Below, piece after piece: positions 19,551 to 28,298 of a stretch of 64,000 bases of DNA. This DNA is from an uncultured Cellvibrionales bacterium. GTDB taxonomy: Bacteria > Pseudomonadota > Gammaproteobacteria > Pseudomonadales > Cellvibrionaceae. The notes beneath the pieces were generated by a model. It saw only the letters and a program-made list of their open reading frames with translations. It searched no databases and was not told where the DNA came from. The position numbers and the translations under genes were made by a program. The DNA is taken from NCBI GenBank assembly GCA_913020115.1, contig CAJWBQ010000001.1, forward strand, positions 62,001-126,000. The letters are read 5' to 3'. Each line of letters starts with the position of its first letter. The first letter of the stretch is position 1.

Positions 19551-20259
19551 GTCGGTATCGCTTAGCAGTGACATGACCATTGAGGTTTTGTCCATTGGGC
19601 GAGAACATCAGCCTGTAGTGGTGCTTGACCAGGTCCTGGCTAACCCCGAAAATTTGTTGAGCTTTGCCGCCGGTGGCGATGCATTTAGTGCAACGCCAAA
19701 CGATTATTATCCCGGGGTACGTAAAGAGCTTCCTAAGCAATATTCAGACTTGTTGTGCCAGCTTATTCTTGAGAAATTCCCTGAAATTTTTGGGGTATCG
19801 AGCGATAGCCAAGCTAGGGTTAATTTGTGCGCTCTGTCAATGGCGACGACGCCAGCGGAAGACCTTAGGCCTATCCAAAGCTTACCGCACTTCGACACTT
19901 GTCATAATTCACAACTGGCCGTTGTTCATTATTTGTGTTCTGAATCCCATGGTGGCACATCCTTTTTTCGCCACAGAAACACGGGTTTCGAGGCGATTAC
20001 CGAAGGCCGTATCCAGCGCTATGCTCCGGCATTGAAGGCCGAAGTAATGGGCACACGTTTCCTCGGCCAGCAATATGTAAATGGAGATAATGAGTGGTTT
20101 GAGCGCACGGGCGGTGTTGGCGCGAAATTCAATCGTGCCATATTCTATCGAGGGAATATGTTACATTCCGGTGACGTACGGCCAGAAATGGGTTTGAGTC
20201 CAGAGCCGGAGGCGGGGCGGTTGACAGCCAATGCTTTTATTCAATTGGAAAGTTTTTGA
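19543..20259 (+). CDS. DUF6445-type protein, possible 2-oxoglutarate/Fe(II) oxygenase fold
   Basis: 238 residues. LPHFDT (about residue 124) and FYRGNMLHSGDVRPEMG (about 205) supply an H-x-D...H pattern followed by an arginine, like the metal and 2-oxoglutarate ligands of prolyl-hydroxylase-type oxygenases. LAVVHYLCSESHGGTSFFRHRNTGFE fits the core strands. Such proteins recur beside the halogenase-like and SapC genes, suggesting a joint but unknown modification function. The start ATG lies inside the SapC stop region. The enzymatic role is inferred from the motif only. Confidence 0.72.
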   Translation: MFESVSLSSDMTIEVLSIGREHQPVVVLDQVLANPENLLSFAAGGDAFSATPNDYYPGVRKELPKQYSDLLCQLILEKFPEIFGVSSDSQARVNLCALSMATTPAEDLRPIQSLPHFDTCHNSQLAVVHYLCSESHGGTSFFRHRNTGFEAITEGRIQRYAPALKAEVMGTRFLGQQYVNGDNEWFERTGGVGAKFNRAIFYRGNMLHSGDVRPEMGLSPEPEAGRLTANAFIQLESF

Positions 20260-20268
20260 GGTTTTACT

Positions 20269-21708
20269 ATGACAACAATGACAGGCACAGCCTTGCAAAA
20301 TGATCGATCGCATAAAACGACGGTGTTTAAAAATACCGTAGTAGTCGCCCTCGGCGGTTTACTATTTGGTTATGACACCGGTGTTATCGGTGGTAGTCAA
20401 CTCTTCTTTACAGAATATTTCAAACTCAGCCCTGGTGAGCAGGGCTGGGCGGTGAGCAGTGCACTTTACGGATGTTTGGTCGGAGCATTACTAGCTGGAT
20501 ATTTAACTAAACAGATTAGCCGGAAATATACTCTGATACTTTCGGCCTTTCTATTCACTCTATCAGCCTGGGGCTCGGGCCAAGCAGACTCGCTTTCAGC
20601 TTTGGTTATTTATCGCATTATTGGTGGTCTTGGTGTGGGTTTGGCTTCCATGGCGTCACCAATGTACATAGCTGAAATTTCGCCGCCAAAAGATCGTGGG
20701 CGTATGGTGTCTTTGTATCAACTGGCCGTAGTGATCGGATTTTTTGTCGTATTTCTGGCGACCTATTTCATCGGTGGTGGTAACACTGAGGGCTTGTCGG
20801 TCGCTGATATAGCACTGTCTCATGAGCACAATGTAAACCAAGGGTGGCGCACCATGTTCTGGTCTGAGCTCTTGCCTGCGGTGGGTTTTTTACTGTTATT
20901 GTTTTTTGTTCCTCATAGCCCGCGTTGGTTGATGTTGAAAGGGCGTCGTGAAGAAGCCCGCAAAGTATTACTTACCATTACCGACAGTGAGGAAGAAGCT
21001 GACCGCGAAATCGCTGACATTGCCTATTCCCTGGAAAACTCTCAAGGCCACAAAGCTTTAACACTGTTTGCCAAGGGAATGGGTTTTGTGTTGTTTTTGG
21101 GTATTGCCTTGTCGGTATTGCAACAGGTGACCGGCATTAACGCCATTTTGTATTACGGTGCTGAAATTTTTAGTAATGCTTTGGGTTACGGTCCTCAAGA
21201 TGCTCTGAAACAACAACTTTGGCTGGGCGCAGTAAACTTAATCTTTACCTTTGTTGCCATTTACACGGTCGACAGCTGGGGTCGCAAACCTTTACTCATT
21301 ACCGGCACGCTTGGTATGGCTCTGGGCTTGGGCGTCTTGGGTATGACTTTGTATACCCAGCAAATGGGTGTGATTTCTTTGATTGCGATATTGGTTTTTA
21401 TCGGTTCATTTGCACTGTCTATGGGGCCCGTTGTCTGGGTAATGTTGTCGGAAATATTCCCCAATAGCATTCGCAGTGTTGCTATGTCCATTGCGGTTGC
21501 AGTGCAATGGTTGTTTAACGCCATTGTTGCCAATGTGTTTCCGGTGGTGAATAACAGCGAATTAAACACGGGGGCGTTTAACGGCGCGCTTTCCTATTTT
21601 ATCTTTGCGTTCTTCTGCTTGGTGGCGGTAGTGTTTGTATGGCGGTGGGTCCCAGAAACAAAAGGTAAAACACTCGAGGAGATGGAAGGCTTGTGGGCGT
21701 CTAAATAG
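20269..21708 (+). CDS. MFS sugar transporter, sugar-porter family
   Basis: 479 residues with about 12 membrane helices. Sugar-porter signatures: ALGGLLFGYDTGVIGG (helix 1), YRIIGGLGVGLASMASPMYIAEISPPKDRGRMVSLYQLAVVIG (helices 4-5), PHSPRWLMLKGRREEA (for PESPRWL), QQVTGINAILYYG (helix 7) and the closing PETKGKTLEEME. It probably moves a hexose or pentose across the inner membrane by proton symport, completing the route from the outer-membrane receptor. GAGG precedes the ATG. No catabolic enzyme follows, so the sugar cannot be named. Confidence 0.93.
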   Translation: MTTMTGTALQNDRSHKTTVFKNTVVVALGGLLFGYDTGVIGGSQLFFTEYFKLSPGEQGWAVSSALYGCLVGALLAGYLTKQISRKYTLILSAFLFTLSAWGSGQADSLSALVIYRIIGGLGVGLASMASPMYIAEISPPKDRGRMVSLYQLAVVIGFFVVFLATYFIGGGNTEGLSVADIALSHEHNVNQGWRTMFWSELLPAVGFLLLLFFVPHSPRWLMLKGRREEARKVLLTITDSEEEADREIADIAYSLENSQGHKALTLFAKGMGFVLFLGIALSVLQQVTGINAILYYGAEIFSNALGYGPQDALKQQLWLGAVNLIFTFVAIYTVDSWGRKPLLITGTLGMALGLGVLGMTLYTQQMGVISLIAILVFIGSFALSMGPVVWVMLSEIFPNSIRSVAMSIAVAVQWLFNAIVANVFPVVNNSELNTGAFNGALSYFIFAFFCLVAVVFVWRWVPETKGKTLEEMEGLWASK

Positions 21709-21804
21709 GGTGAAATGTGCCATAGAGGGCTATCGATAAACTGACATTTTTGCTATATATAGGTCACCATAATAAAGCGGCCATTAGCAGACTCTAGTCT
21801 ATCG

Positions 21805-24633
21805 ATGAGAAACCCTAGCCCACGAAACAAGTTATTTAATGACAAACAAAGGAGCACCGCATCAGCCTTGCTCCTTTGCGTGTCGCTGTTTGTAACTTCC
21901 AGCGTGGTGGACGCGCTCGAGGGTGCTAACAAGGCGCTTAGGTCGGAGGTTTTAGTCCGCTTCGCCATCCCAGCTCAATCCCTCGACAGTGCATTGTTGC
22001 AGTTTGCCGCGCAGGCCGATATGGACTTGGTGGGTTTGTCGGCGAGCTTGGCCGAGCTTCAGGCCCCCGCGGTAGTGGGGAGCTTTTCCCCTGAGGCAGC
22101 ACTGACCCAGCTGTTGAGTGATAGTAATCTTTACTTTCACTTTTCTCGACAGCACGCCGTCACCATTACCGATATAGAGCCAGAAAGCCCGGTCGACATT
22201 GAGACGGTGTTTCAGCCTTCAACTTTATTAGAAGAGGTTACCGTATCGGCCACGCGCCGCAATACTAACTTGCAGGAAACGCCCATAGCGGTGACGGCGG
22301 TTAATGAGTTCACGCTCAATCGCAACCAAGTGAAAGATTTGCGAGACATGACCGACATTGTGCCCGGCTTAGAAATGACCAGCACCGGCCCGCAGTCTGC
22401 TTTGTTGGTACAGTTGCGCGGCATCGGCACCACCAACATAACTGAAATTGCTGACGGTCCAGTGGCCTTGCATATTGACGGTGTTAATTCGCCACGCTCA
22501 CAAGGTGCCGCGACCTTGCTATATGACATCGCCCGCATTGAAGTATTAAGAGGGCCTCAAGGGACCTTGTTTGGACGTAATTCAACAGCGGGTAACATCA
22601 ATATTTATACGCGTCCGCCAGAATTTGCCAAGACCGATGCAGAAGTTTCAATGTCTTATGGCAATTATAATAAACAGGCCCTGCGTGGTTTCGTAAATAT
22701 CCCCGTGGCCGCCGATCTGGCATTTCGGGTCGCCGCCGCGAGTAATAAACACGACCCTTATACGCGCTTGATTGATGATTACGTGGGGCTAGGACCGCAA
22801 TATCCCAGCACAGACGCCGCTTTAAATGACTACCAGCGCGGCCGTGATGTTCGAGGCCCTGATGAAGAAAATCAGAAAATGTTTCGGCTTTCCATGGCCT
22901 GGCAAGCAAGTGAAGACTTGGACGTGGCAACAAGCTTGGAGCGCTATCGTGACACGGGATCAAGTGTTACTGAGTTAGACCCTTCATTGGTTGAGCGTGG
23001 TGAGCGCGTTACTGTGTCAGACTCGGCTGCGTTTATTGACATGACCAACGACGTATTTCGAGCTCGCCTTGACTATCAATTACCTCAGGAAACCACCCTA
23101 AGTTACATTGGTGGAATGGCTCGCATGACACGGAAGCAGTCATTTGACTTGGACAAAGGGCGGGATGGTGGTTATGAGCAGCAGCGAACACACAGCTCAG
23201 GTTTCGATTTTTACTCCCACGAAATTCAATGGGTGAGCCGTGATGACGCAGTGTTCCGCTGGATGTTGGGGGGCTTCATCTCCAGTGAAAATAACGGCAT
23301 TGTATTTGCGTTAGACCAGCAAAATAGTGGTGGCGACCGTGTCCCGGGCACTGGCAGCAGTTGGATTAGTGATGACGCCGGTGCGGCAGTAGCTTATTTT
23401 GTTCAGCCCGAACGACGCGTTAAATCGAAGGCTCTCTATGCTCAGGGGACGCTGGAGATGAGTGATAATAAGCGCCTAACGATGGGTATTCGGCGCACAG
23501 AAGACACCAAATCAGATGATGGCGGTCGCAGTTTAAACTGTCGAGTCACTTCGAGTGCAGGCCCCTATAGTGAGCCAGGTTCTGTTGCCGCCGGGGCGCC
23601 GAGACCCGATCAAATTTACGCCGACCCAGACGTTTTGGCCGCTATTGCCGCGGGCCAGCCCTACGATGGTGGCAGCAATGTGGGCATTGGAGATGAGCCT
23701 TGTTGGGTGAGGCAGGTTAATGATTACTCGGCCACTTGGAAAAACACCTCTGGTTTGCTGCGTTATGAGTGGGATTTGCAGCAAGATGTCATGGCTTATG
23801 CTTCGGCGGCTACAGGATTCAAGTCGGGCCATATTCAAGACAGTGGCAACGAAGCGGCACCCGAAGAAGTGCTGAACTATGAATTGGGCCTGAAGGCCAC
23901 CTTGTTTGACGGGACACTACGGCTGAATACGGCGCTTTACCACGCAAATTATCAGGAGTTGCAGTTCTCAAGTCGCGACCGTTTTGATTTGAATGGTGAT
24001 GGCGTGGCTGACAGCACCGGTAGCACTATCGTGCGCAATGCGGCCGAAGCGACTATGCGAGGTTTCGAGCTCGAGATGGAGTGGGCCGCGTCTAAGCGAG
24101 ATCATCTACAGATCACAATGACCCTAATGGATGCCCAGTTCGACGATTTTCAGGCCCCAGACACGCTATTTGGCGACCTGTTCAATCCCTATGTCTCCAA
24201 TACCGCTACATCAACGCTAGATCCAGTGGAGCTCTCGGGTAACTCCCCGGTAATAACACCTGACTGGAAAATGACCCTAGTGTATGAGCACGACTTTATT
24301 CTCGCCAAGGGAACGGTCACACCCCGTGTAAAAGCGACGTTTTCAGATGGTTATTTCCTGGATATTTATAATCGCACCAATGTTGAGGCCGGAGTATTCC
24401 CTGGAATTCCCAATGGTGCAAAGAACTTGTCGGTTCAAGAGGCCTACGAATACTTCGACCTTAGCCTGCGCTATGTACCGTTTACCGGTAACTGGATGCT
24501 GGAAGCCTATGTGAACAATCTCAGCGACCAAGCAGTAAAAACCTTTTCAGGCAGTTTCATTACTCAAAATGGCATCGCTGCCATATTCACGCCTCCTAGA
24601 GTGGGCGGTGTCACCGCCAGCTACCATTTTTAG
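21805..24633 (+). CDS. TonB-dependent receptor with N-terminal STN signalling domain
   Basis: 942 residues. A signal sequence (SALLLCVSLFVTSSVVDA) is followed by an STN domain (RFAIPAQSLDSALLQFAAQADMDLVG...ALTQLLSDSNLYFHF, about residues 50-115), which in transducing receptors contacts a FecR protein. The plug (EEVTVSATRRNTNLQETPIAVTAV...IARIEVLRGPQGTLFGRNSTAGNINIYTRPP) and barrel follow, ending in GGVTASYHF. The only FecI/FecR pair here lies 8 kb upstream, before the other receptor, and may work with this one. A 96-bp gap with its own AT-rich promoter-like sequence separates it from the MFS gene. Ligand unknown. Confidence 0.92.
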   Translation: MRNPSPRNKLFNDKQRSTASALLLCVSLFVTSSVVDALEGANKALRSEVLVRFAIPAQSLDSALLQFAAQADMDLVGLSASLAELQAPAVVGSFSPEAALTQLLSDSNLYFHFSRQHAVTITDIEPESPVDIETVFQPSTLLEEVTVSATRRNTNLQETPIAVTAVNEFTLNRNQVKDLRDMTDIVPGLEMTSTGPQSALLVQLRGIGTTNITEIADGPVALHIDGVNSPRSQGAATLLYDIARIEVLRGPQGTLFGRNSTAGNINIYTRPPEFAKTDAEVSMSYGNYNKQALRGFVNIPVAADLAFRVAAASNKHDPYTRLIDDYVGLGPQYPSTDAALNDYQRGRDVRGPDEENQKMFRLSMAWQASEDLDVATSLERYRDTGSSVTELDPSLVERGERVTVSDSAAFIDMTNDVFRARLDYQLPQETTLSYIGGMARMTRKQSFDLDKGRDGGYEQQRTHSSGFDFYSHEIQWVSRDDAVFRWMLGGFISSENNGIVFALDQQNSGGDRVPGTGSSWISDDAGAAVAYFVQPERRVKSKALYAQGTLEMSDNKRLTMGIRRTEDTKSDDGGRSLNCRVTSSAGPYSEPGSVAAGAPRPDQIYADPDVLAAIAAGQPYDGGSNVGIGDEPCWVRQVNDYSATWKNTSGLLRYEWDLQQDVMAYASAATGFKSGHIQDSGNEAAPEEVLNYELGLKATLFDGTLRLNTALYHANYQELQFSSRDRFDLNGDGVADSTGSTIVRNAAEATMRGFELEMEWAASKRDHLQITMTLMDAQFDDFQAPDTLFGDLFNPYVSNTATSTLDPVELSGNSPVITPDWKMTLVYEHDFILAKGTVTPRVKATFSDGYFLDIYNRTNVEAGVFPGIPNGAKNLSVQEAYEYFDLSLRYVPFTGNWMLEAYVNNLSDQAVKTFSGSFITQNGIAAIFTPPRVGGVTASYHF

Positions 24634-24764
24634 ATAGCACGGTTTCTATAGCGATTCAGAGTGTTCAAAAAGAGAGCTGACTCTGGCAAGCTTTCCCAAT
24701 GAGTGTTCGCGCAAAGATCGTGCTAGGCTAATGCTCCGAAGTACGGAAACTAAGGAATAGTGTG

Positions 24765-26423
24765 ATGAATAAAATTTCGTTCGCCTTGTTGTGTGTGTTT
24801 TTGCTTGGGCCAACTAAAGCTTTAGCCGAAGGCAAGAATCTCTTCGAAGGTCAGATCGCGCCAATTTTGGAGGGCATGGGCGCCCATCAGTTTTCAATAT
24901 CCTCTAAGGCAAAACGCACAGATACCTTCTTTAATCAGGCTATCGCTTTGGCTTACGGCTTCAATCACCTTGAAGCGGGACGATCTTTCAAGCAAGTTGC
25001 GCAACTAGACTCAAAATCGGCGATGGCTTATTGGGGTCAAGCCCTAGTGTTAGGGCCCAACATAAACGGCGCTATGGAAGCCACAGCGGTTCTACCCGCT
25101 TTTAAAGCGATCAGTAAAGCTAAAAGCCTGAAGCAATATGCCTCTAAAAAGGAAAGTGCTTTAATCGATGCGCTTTCAGCTCGATATTCTCAAGATGAAA
25201 CGCTGGCCGACCGAACGCAATTAGATCAAGCCTACGCCGCGGCAATGGAAGATCTTGTCAAAAAATACCCCGATGATGCCAATATTCGCACCCTATTTGC
25301 CGCCGCCTTAATGGTTATTCACTCGTGGGACTACTGGCATGGTGATGGCCGTCCAAAAGAGTGGACGCCCAAAATACTTGCAGTACTTGAAACAGGCTTG
25401 AAAAGAAACCCCCGCCATGCAGGCCTTATTCACTATTATATTCATGCTACTGAGGCTTCTAAAAACCCAGGGCGGGCGGAGATCTATGCCGATACTCTTC
25501 GCGACTTGGTGCCAGGGGCGGGCCACCTAGTGCACATGCCCTCTCATATTTATTTAAGAACAGGCCGCTATCAGGACGGCGTTATCGCCAATGAAAAAGC
25601 CATGAGAGTTGACGACAACTATATCGCTCAGTGCAGAACACAAGGTGTGTACCCTGTTGCGTATGTTCCTCACAATCGACATTTTTTATGGGCTATGGCG
25701 TCTATGCAAGGCAGTAGCTTGAAGGCGATTTCCGCGGCTGAACATATGGCTGGTCATATCGATACGAGTTTGATGCGTGAGCCAGGCTTGGGTACCTTAC
25801 AACATTACTGGGTGACCCCAAATTTTGCTTACGTACGTTTTGGTCAGTGGGAAAAAATTCTAAAAGTGAGCAAGCCAGATGTGGATTTAAAATATCCCAT
25901 GGGTGTTTGGCATTACGCACGCGGAATTGCTTTTACGGCGATGGGTAAGCTGGTAGAGGCGCGAGCCGAGTTGAAGTTTTTGCAAACTCTGGCCGAAGAC
26001 GGCGAATTGAAGAATGTGACGGTTTGGGAAATCAATAACGCTCAGAACGTTCTTATGATTGCGGCATTGGTTCTTGAGGGCGAGGTCGAAGCCAAAGATC
26101 TAAACTTTGAACAATCGATTAAGGTGCTTAAACAAGCGATTTCACTTGAAGATGCGCTTAATTATAATGAGCCGTCTGATTGGCACTACCCTGTTCGCCA
26201 ATCACTTGGCGCGATATTGCTGGAGGCGAAAGATTATCTTGGTGCAGAAAAGGTGTATCGAGAAGACTTGCTGACCTTTCCGAATAACGGTTGGTCTTTG
26301 TTTGGCTTGCAACAATCTTTGCTAAAGCAGGGAAAAAATAATGAAGCTAGTGTGATTAGAAAACAGTTTGAAGCAAGTTGGAATTGGGCGGATATTGAAT
26401 TAAGCGCTTCGAGAATTCTATAG
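24765..26423 (+). CDS. Secreted TPR-repeat protein
   Basis: 552 residues with a signal peptide (MNKISFALLCVFLLGPTKALAEG). Helical repeats of TPR type run through the protein (FNQAIALAYGFNHLEAGRSFKQVAQLDSKSAMAYWGQALV; YLGAEKVYREDLLTFPNNGWSLFGLQQSLLKQGKNNEA). Two well-marked central segments, GLIHYYIHATEAS and VHMPSHIYLRTGRYQDG, are histidine-rich and could bind metal, though this is only a suggestion. Role unknown; it may assist the adjacent receptor. A GTG at 24762 directly precedes the chosen ATG; TAAGGAA is upstream. Confidence 0.8.
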   Translation: MNKISFALLCVFLLGPTKALAEGKNLFEGQIAPILEGMGAHQFSISSKAKRTDTFFNQAIALAYGFNHLEAGRSFKQVAQLDSKSAMAYWGQALVLGPNINGAMEATAVLPAFKAISKAKSLKQYASKKESALIDALSARYSQDETLADRTQLDQAYAAAMEDLVKKYPDDANIRTLFAAALMVIHSWDYWHGDGRPKEWTPKILAVLETGLKRNPRHAGLIHYYIHATEASKNPGRAEIYADTLRDLVPGAGHLVHMPSHIYLRTGRYQDGVIANEKAMRVDDNYIAQCRTQGVYPVAYVPHNRHFLWAMASMQGSSLKAISAAEHMAGHIDTSLMREPGLGTLQHYWVTPNFAYVRFGQWEKILKVSKPDVDLKYPMGVWHYARGIAFTAMGKLVEARAELKFLQTLAEDGELKNVTVWEINNAQNVLMIAALVLEGEVEAKDLNFEQSIKVLKQAISLEDALNYNEPSDWHYPVRQSLGAILLEAKDYLGAEKVYREDLLTFPNNGWSLFGLQQSLLKQGKNNEASVIRKQFEASWNWADIELSASRIL

Positions 26424-26506
26424 ATAAATGGGGCAAGAATAGGGGCAAGATTTTTTTGGATTGTTGTATGTTGCTTATTCAGCGGGTCTTTTAGTGGGGC
26501 TTGAAG

Positions 26507-27394
26507 TTATAGTACTCGCCCAGATGGGGTGATTTGTCCCCACCTTTGCAATTTGTTAGATAGTATATTTATGTTGTAACCCTGTACGCAATGCCACAAC
26601 AAGTCTAAGTAGTGAAAGCACTTAAGGGCTTGTTGGTATCGTGCGGCACCGTCACCGACAAAATTGGCGTGATGAACGTAGTGCTTGATGAGCTCTTCAG
26701 TTTGCATTTTATTCAATTTTGCGCTGTCAGAAAATACCGCCAGATCAAACCAAGGACAACCGAGAGTCGCATATTCCCAATCTATAATTTGCAAACCATT
26801 CGGGGTATTGATTAGGTTTTCTACCACTGGGTCGTGATGGCAAGGTTTCACATCGCGCAGATTTTTTTGAAAGTCTTGAAAAAAATTCTCGATTTGTGAA
26901 AACAAAGGCAGTATGAGCTCGCCAAAATCACTGTTGGTAAATTCAATTTGCTGCCAATAATACTTTGCGAGTGCAAGGTAATCTATTGCCTCAGACTCAA
27001 TCGGCAAGCTGTGAACTTTTGCGAACTGCTTCGCTATATTAAAAAGTTGTTGGTGACGTACTTCGTCTGTATCACCCAGCTGCCAAATTTCGCCGTCGGC
27101 ATAAAATTTAACAATATATCGATTTTCGGGATCTGTATAGATTAACGACGGAGCCAAGTCTGCCATTGAGGCGGCGCGGTGAAAGCTAATTTCTTGTGCG
27201 CGATTTAGCCCAAGTTCCTGACTGTTCTCGGCATTTATCCTGAGAACTATTCTGCCTAGGTCACTCTTAAGCAAATAGCTTTTGTTAGTTTTCCCTTGAA
27301 GAAAACTATCAATCAGGGTGGGTGGGGTTTTCAGTTGCAAAGACCAAAGTGACCATTCTTCCAGTATTGTATTAAAGTCACGAAGCCTATTCAA
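26507..27394 (-). CDS. APH/choline-kinase-type phosphotransferase, probable thiamine kinase
   Basis: 295 residues of the aminoglycoside-phosphotransferase/choline-kinase fold. It shows the nucleotide-loop GKTNKSYLLKSDLGRIVLRIN, catalytic CHHDPVVENLI (H-x-D-x4-N, about residue 190) and the metal-binding IDWEYATLGCPWFDLA. It is last in the TPP-riboswitch operon, and its TTG start overlaps the pnuT stop by 4 bp with AGGAG ahead. Phosphorylating imported thiamine to trap it inside, as ThiK does, is the natural role, but the fold also covers choline and sugar kinases. The substrate is therefore inferred from context. Confidence 0.82.
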   Translation of the reverse strand: MNRLRDFNTILEEWSLWSLQLKTPPTLIDSFLQGKTNKSYLLKSDLGRIVLRINAENSQELGLNRAQEISFHRAASMADLAPSLIYTDPENRYIVKFYADGEIWQLGDTDEVRHQQLFNIAKQFAKVHSLPIESEAIDYLALAKYYWQQIEFTNSDFGELILPLFSQIENFFQDFQKNLRDVKPCHHDPVVENLINTPNGLQIIDWEYATLGCPWFDLAVFSDSAKLNKMQTEELIKHYVHHANFVGDGAARYQQALKCFHYLDLLWHCVQGYNINILSNKLQRWGQITPSGRVL

Positions 27395-28038
27395 AGGGCT
27401 TCACTCCTGGCGTTCCGGAGTTCCGGGTTTTGCTCACGCCACTCAGCTCGCCATTTTAAATAGCCAAAAATGACAATAATTTCGTAGGCTAAGAATAGCG
27501 CCGCGGTGGGGTGAAGGCCTCGATCAAGATAGAGAAATATGCATATTCCGTCGATAACAAACCAATAAATCCAGTTTTCGAGAACTTTTTTTGTGACCAT
27601 GTACGTGGTCAGAACGGCGCCCCAAGTGGTGAAAGAGTCAATGAAAGGTCGTGCAGCATCTGTGTTGTCGGCAAGTAATTGACCGCTTAGGTATGACAGA
27701 ACCAAGGTGGCTGCAATCGCTAGCCCATGCTGCTTAGTTGTCCAAGTAGAGATTGCCAAACTGACGGTATTATTTTCAATGGAGTCCTTTTTACGCCACT
27801 GTTGCCATCCATAAAGCGCCATTGCTAGGTAGTATATTTGCAGAGCTGATTCCATGAGCAAATTTACGTCCCAAAACAAAAAGGCGTAAATGCTGGTACT
27901 GGCAAACGCCGCGTACCAGCACCAAAGGTGCTGGCGCATGGCGAGTAGCAAATACACTATGCCGAGTAGCACGGCACACTCTTCCCAGTAGGGCATGCGC
28001 AGTGCTAATTCTCGAAGGGAACTAAAAGCCTGTTCCAC
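27391..28038 (-). CDS. pnuT: PnuT thiamine transporter (PnuC family)
   Basis: 215-residue inner-membrane protein of the PnuC fold, with about seven hydrophobic segments. Characteristic parts are LWCWYAAFASTSIYAFLFWDVNLLMESALQIYYLAMALYGWQQW and NWIYWFVIDGICIFLYLDRGLHPTAALFLAYEIIVIFGYLKW. PnuC proteins carry nicotinamide riboside; the PnuT branch carries thiamine and is recognised by its TPP-riboswitch operons, as here. The GTG start directly follows the upstream stop and has GAGG ahead. Confidence 0.87.
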   Translation of the reverse strand: MEQAFSSLRELALRMPYWEECAVLLGIVYLLLAMRQHLWCWYAAFASTSIYAFLFWDVNLLMESALQIYYLAMALYGWQQWRKKDSIENNTVSLAISTWTTKQHGLAIAATLVLSYLSGQLLADNTDAARPFIDSFTTWGAVLTTYMVTKKVLENWIYWFVIDGICIFLYLDRGLHPTAALFLAYEIIVIFGYLKWRAEWREQNPELRNARSEAL

Positions 28039-28287
28039 TTACAGCGCCTCGTAGCCAGGAATGAACTTGCAGACAAATATACCCATGCCATGCTCTTCTC
28101 GCTGCGCTTTCATCTCCACTTTTAACATGTCCATAAGCAGATCGTGCTCGCCCATGACAATGGTTGCGGTTGGAAATGTTTGTACCTGAAGGCCCTCATA
28201 GCTATTTAAACGTTCAATAAAACGATCAATTGGCGGAATGAAGTTCTCATGATTTGGGTACAAGCTTATTTCGGCTGTAAGTATCAT
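28039..28287 (-). CDS. YkoF-like thiamine-binding protein
   Basis: 82-residue ferredoxin-like domain similar to YkoF/MTH1187-type proteins: MILTAEISLYPNHENFIPPIDRFIERLNSYEGLQVQTFPTATIVMGEHDLLMDMLKVEM. Family members bind thiamine or its pyrimidine moiety (HMP). With no signal peptide it is probably cytoplasmic and may buffer or hand over the imported vitamin. It is packed between the receptor gene (11 bp) and pnuT. Confidence 0.85.
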   Translation of the reverse strand: MILTAEISLYPNHENFIPPIDRFIERLNSYEGLQVQTFPTATIVMGEHDLLMDMLKVEMKAQREEHGMGIFVCKFIPGYEAL

Positions 28288-28298
28288 GCTCTTGCTCC

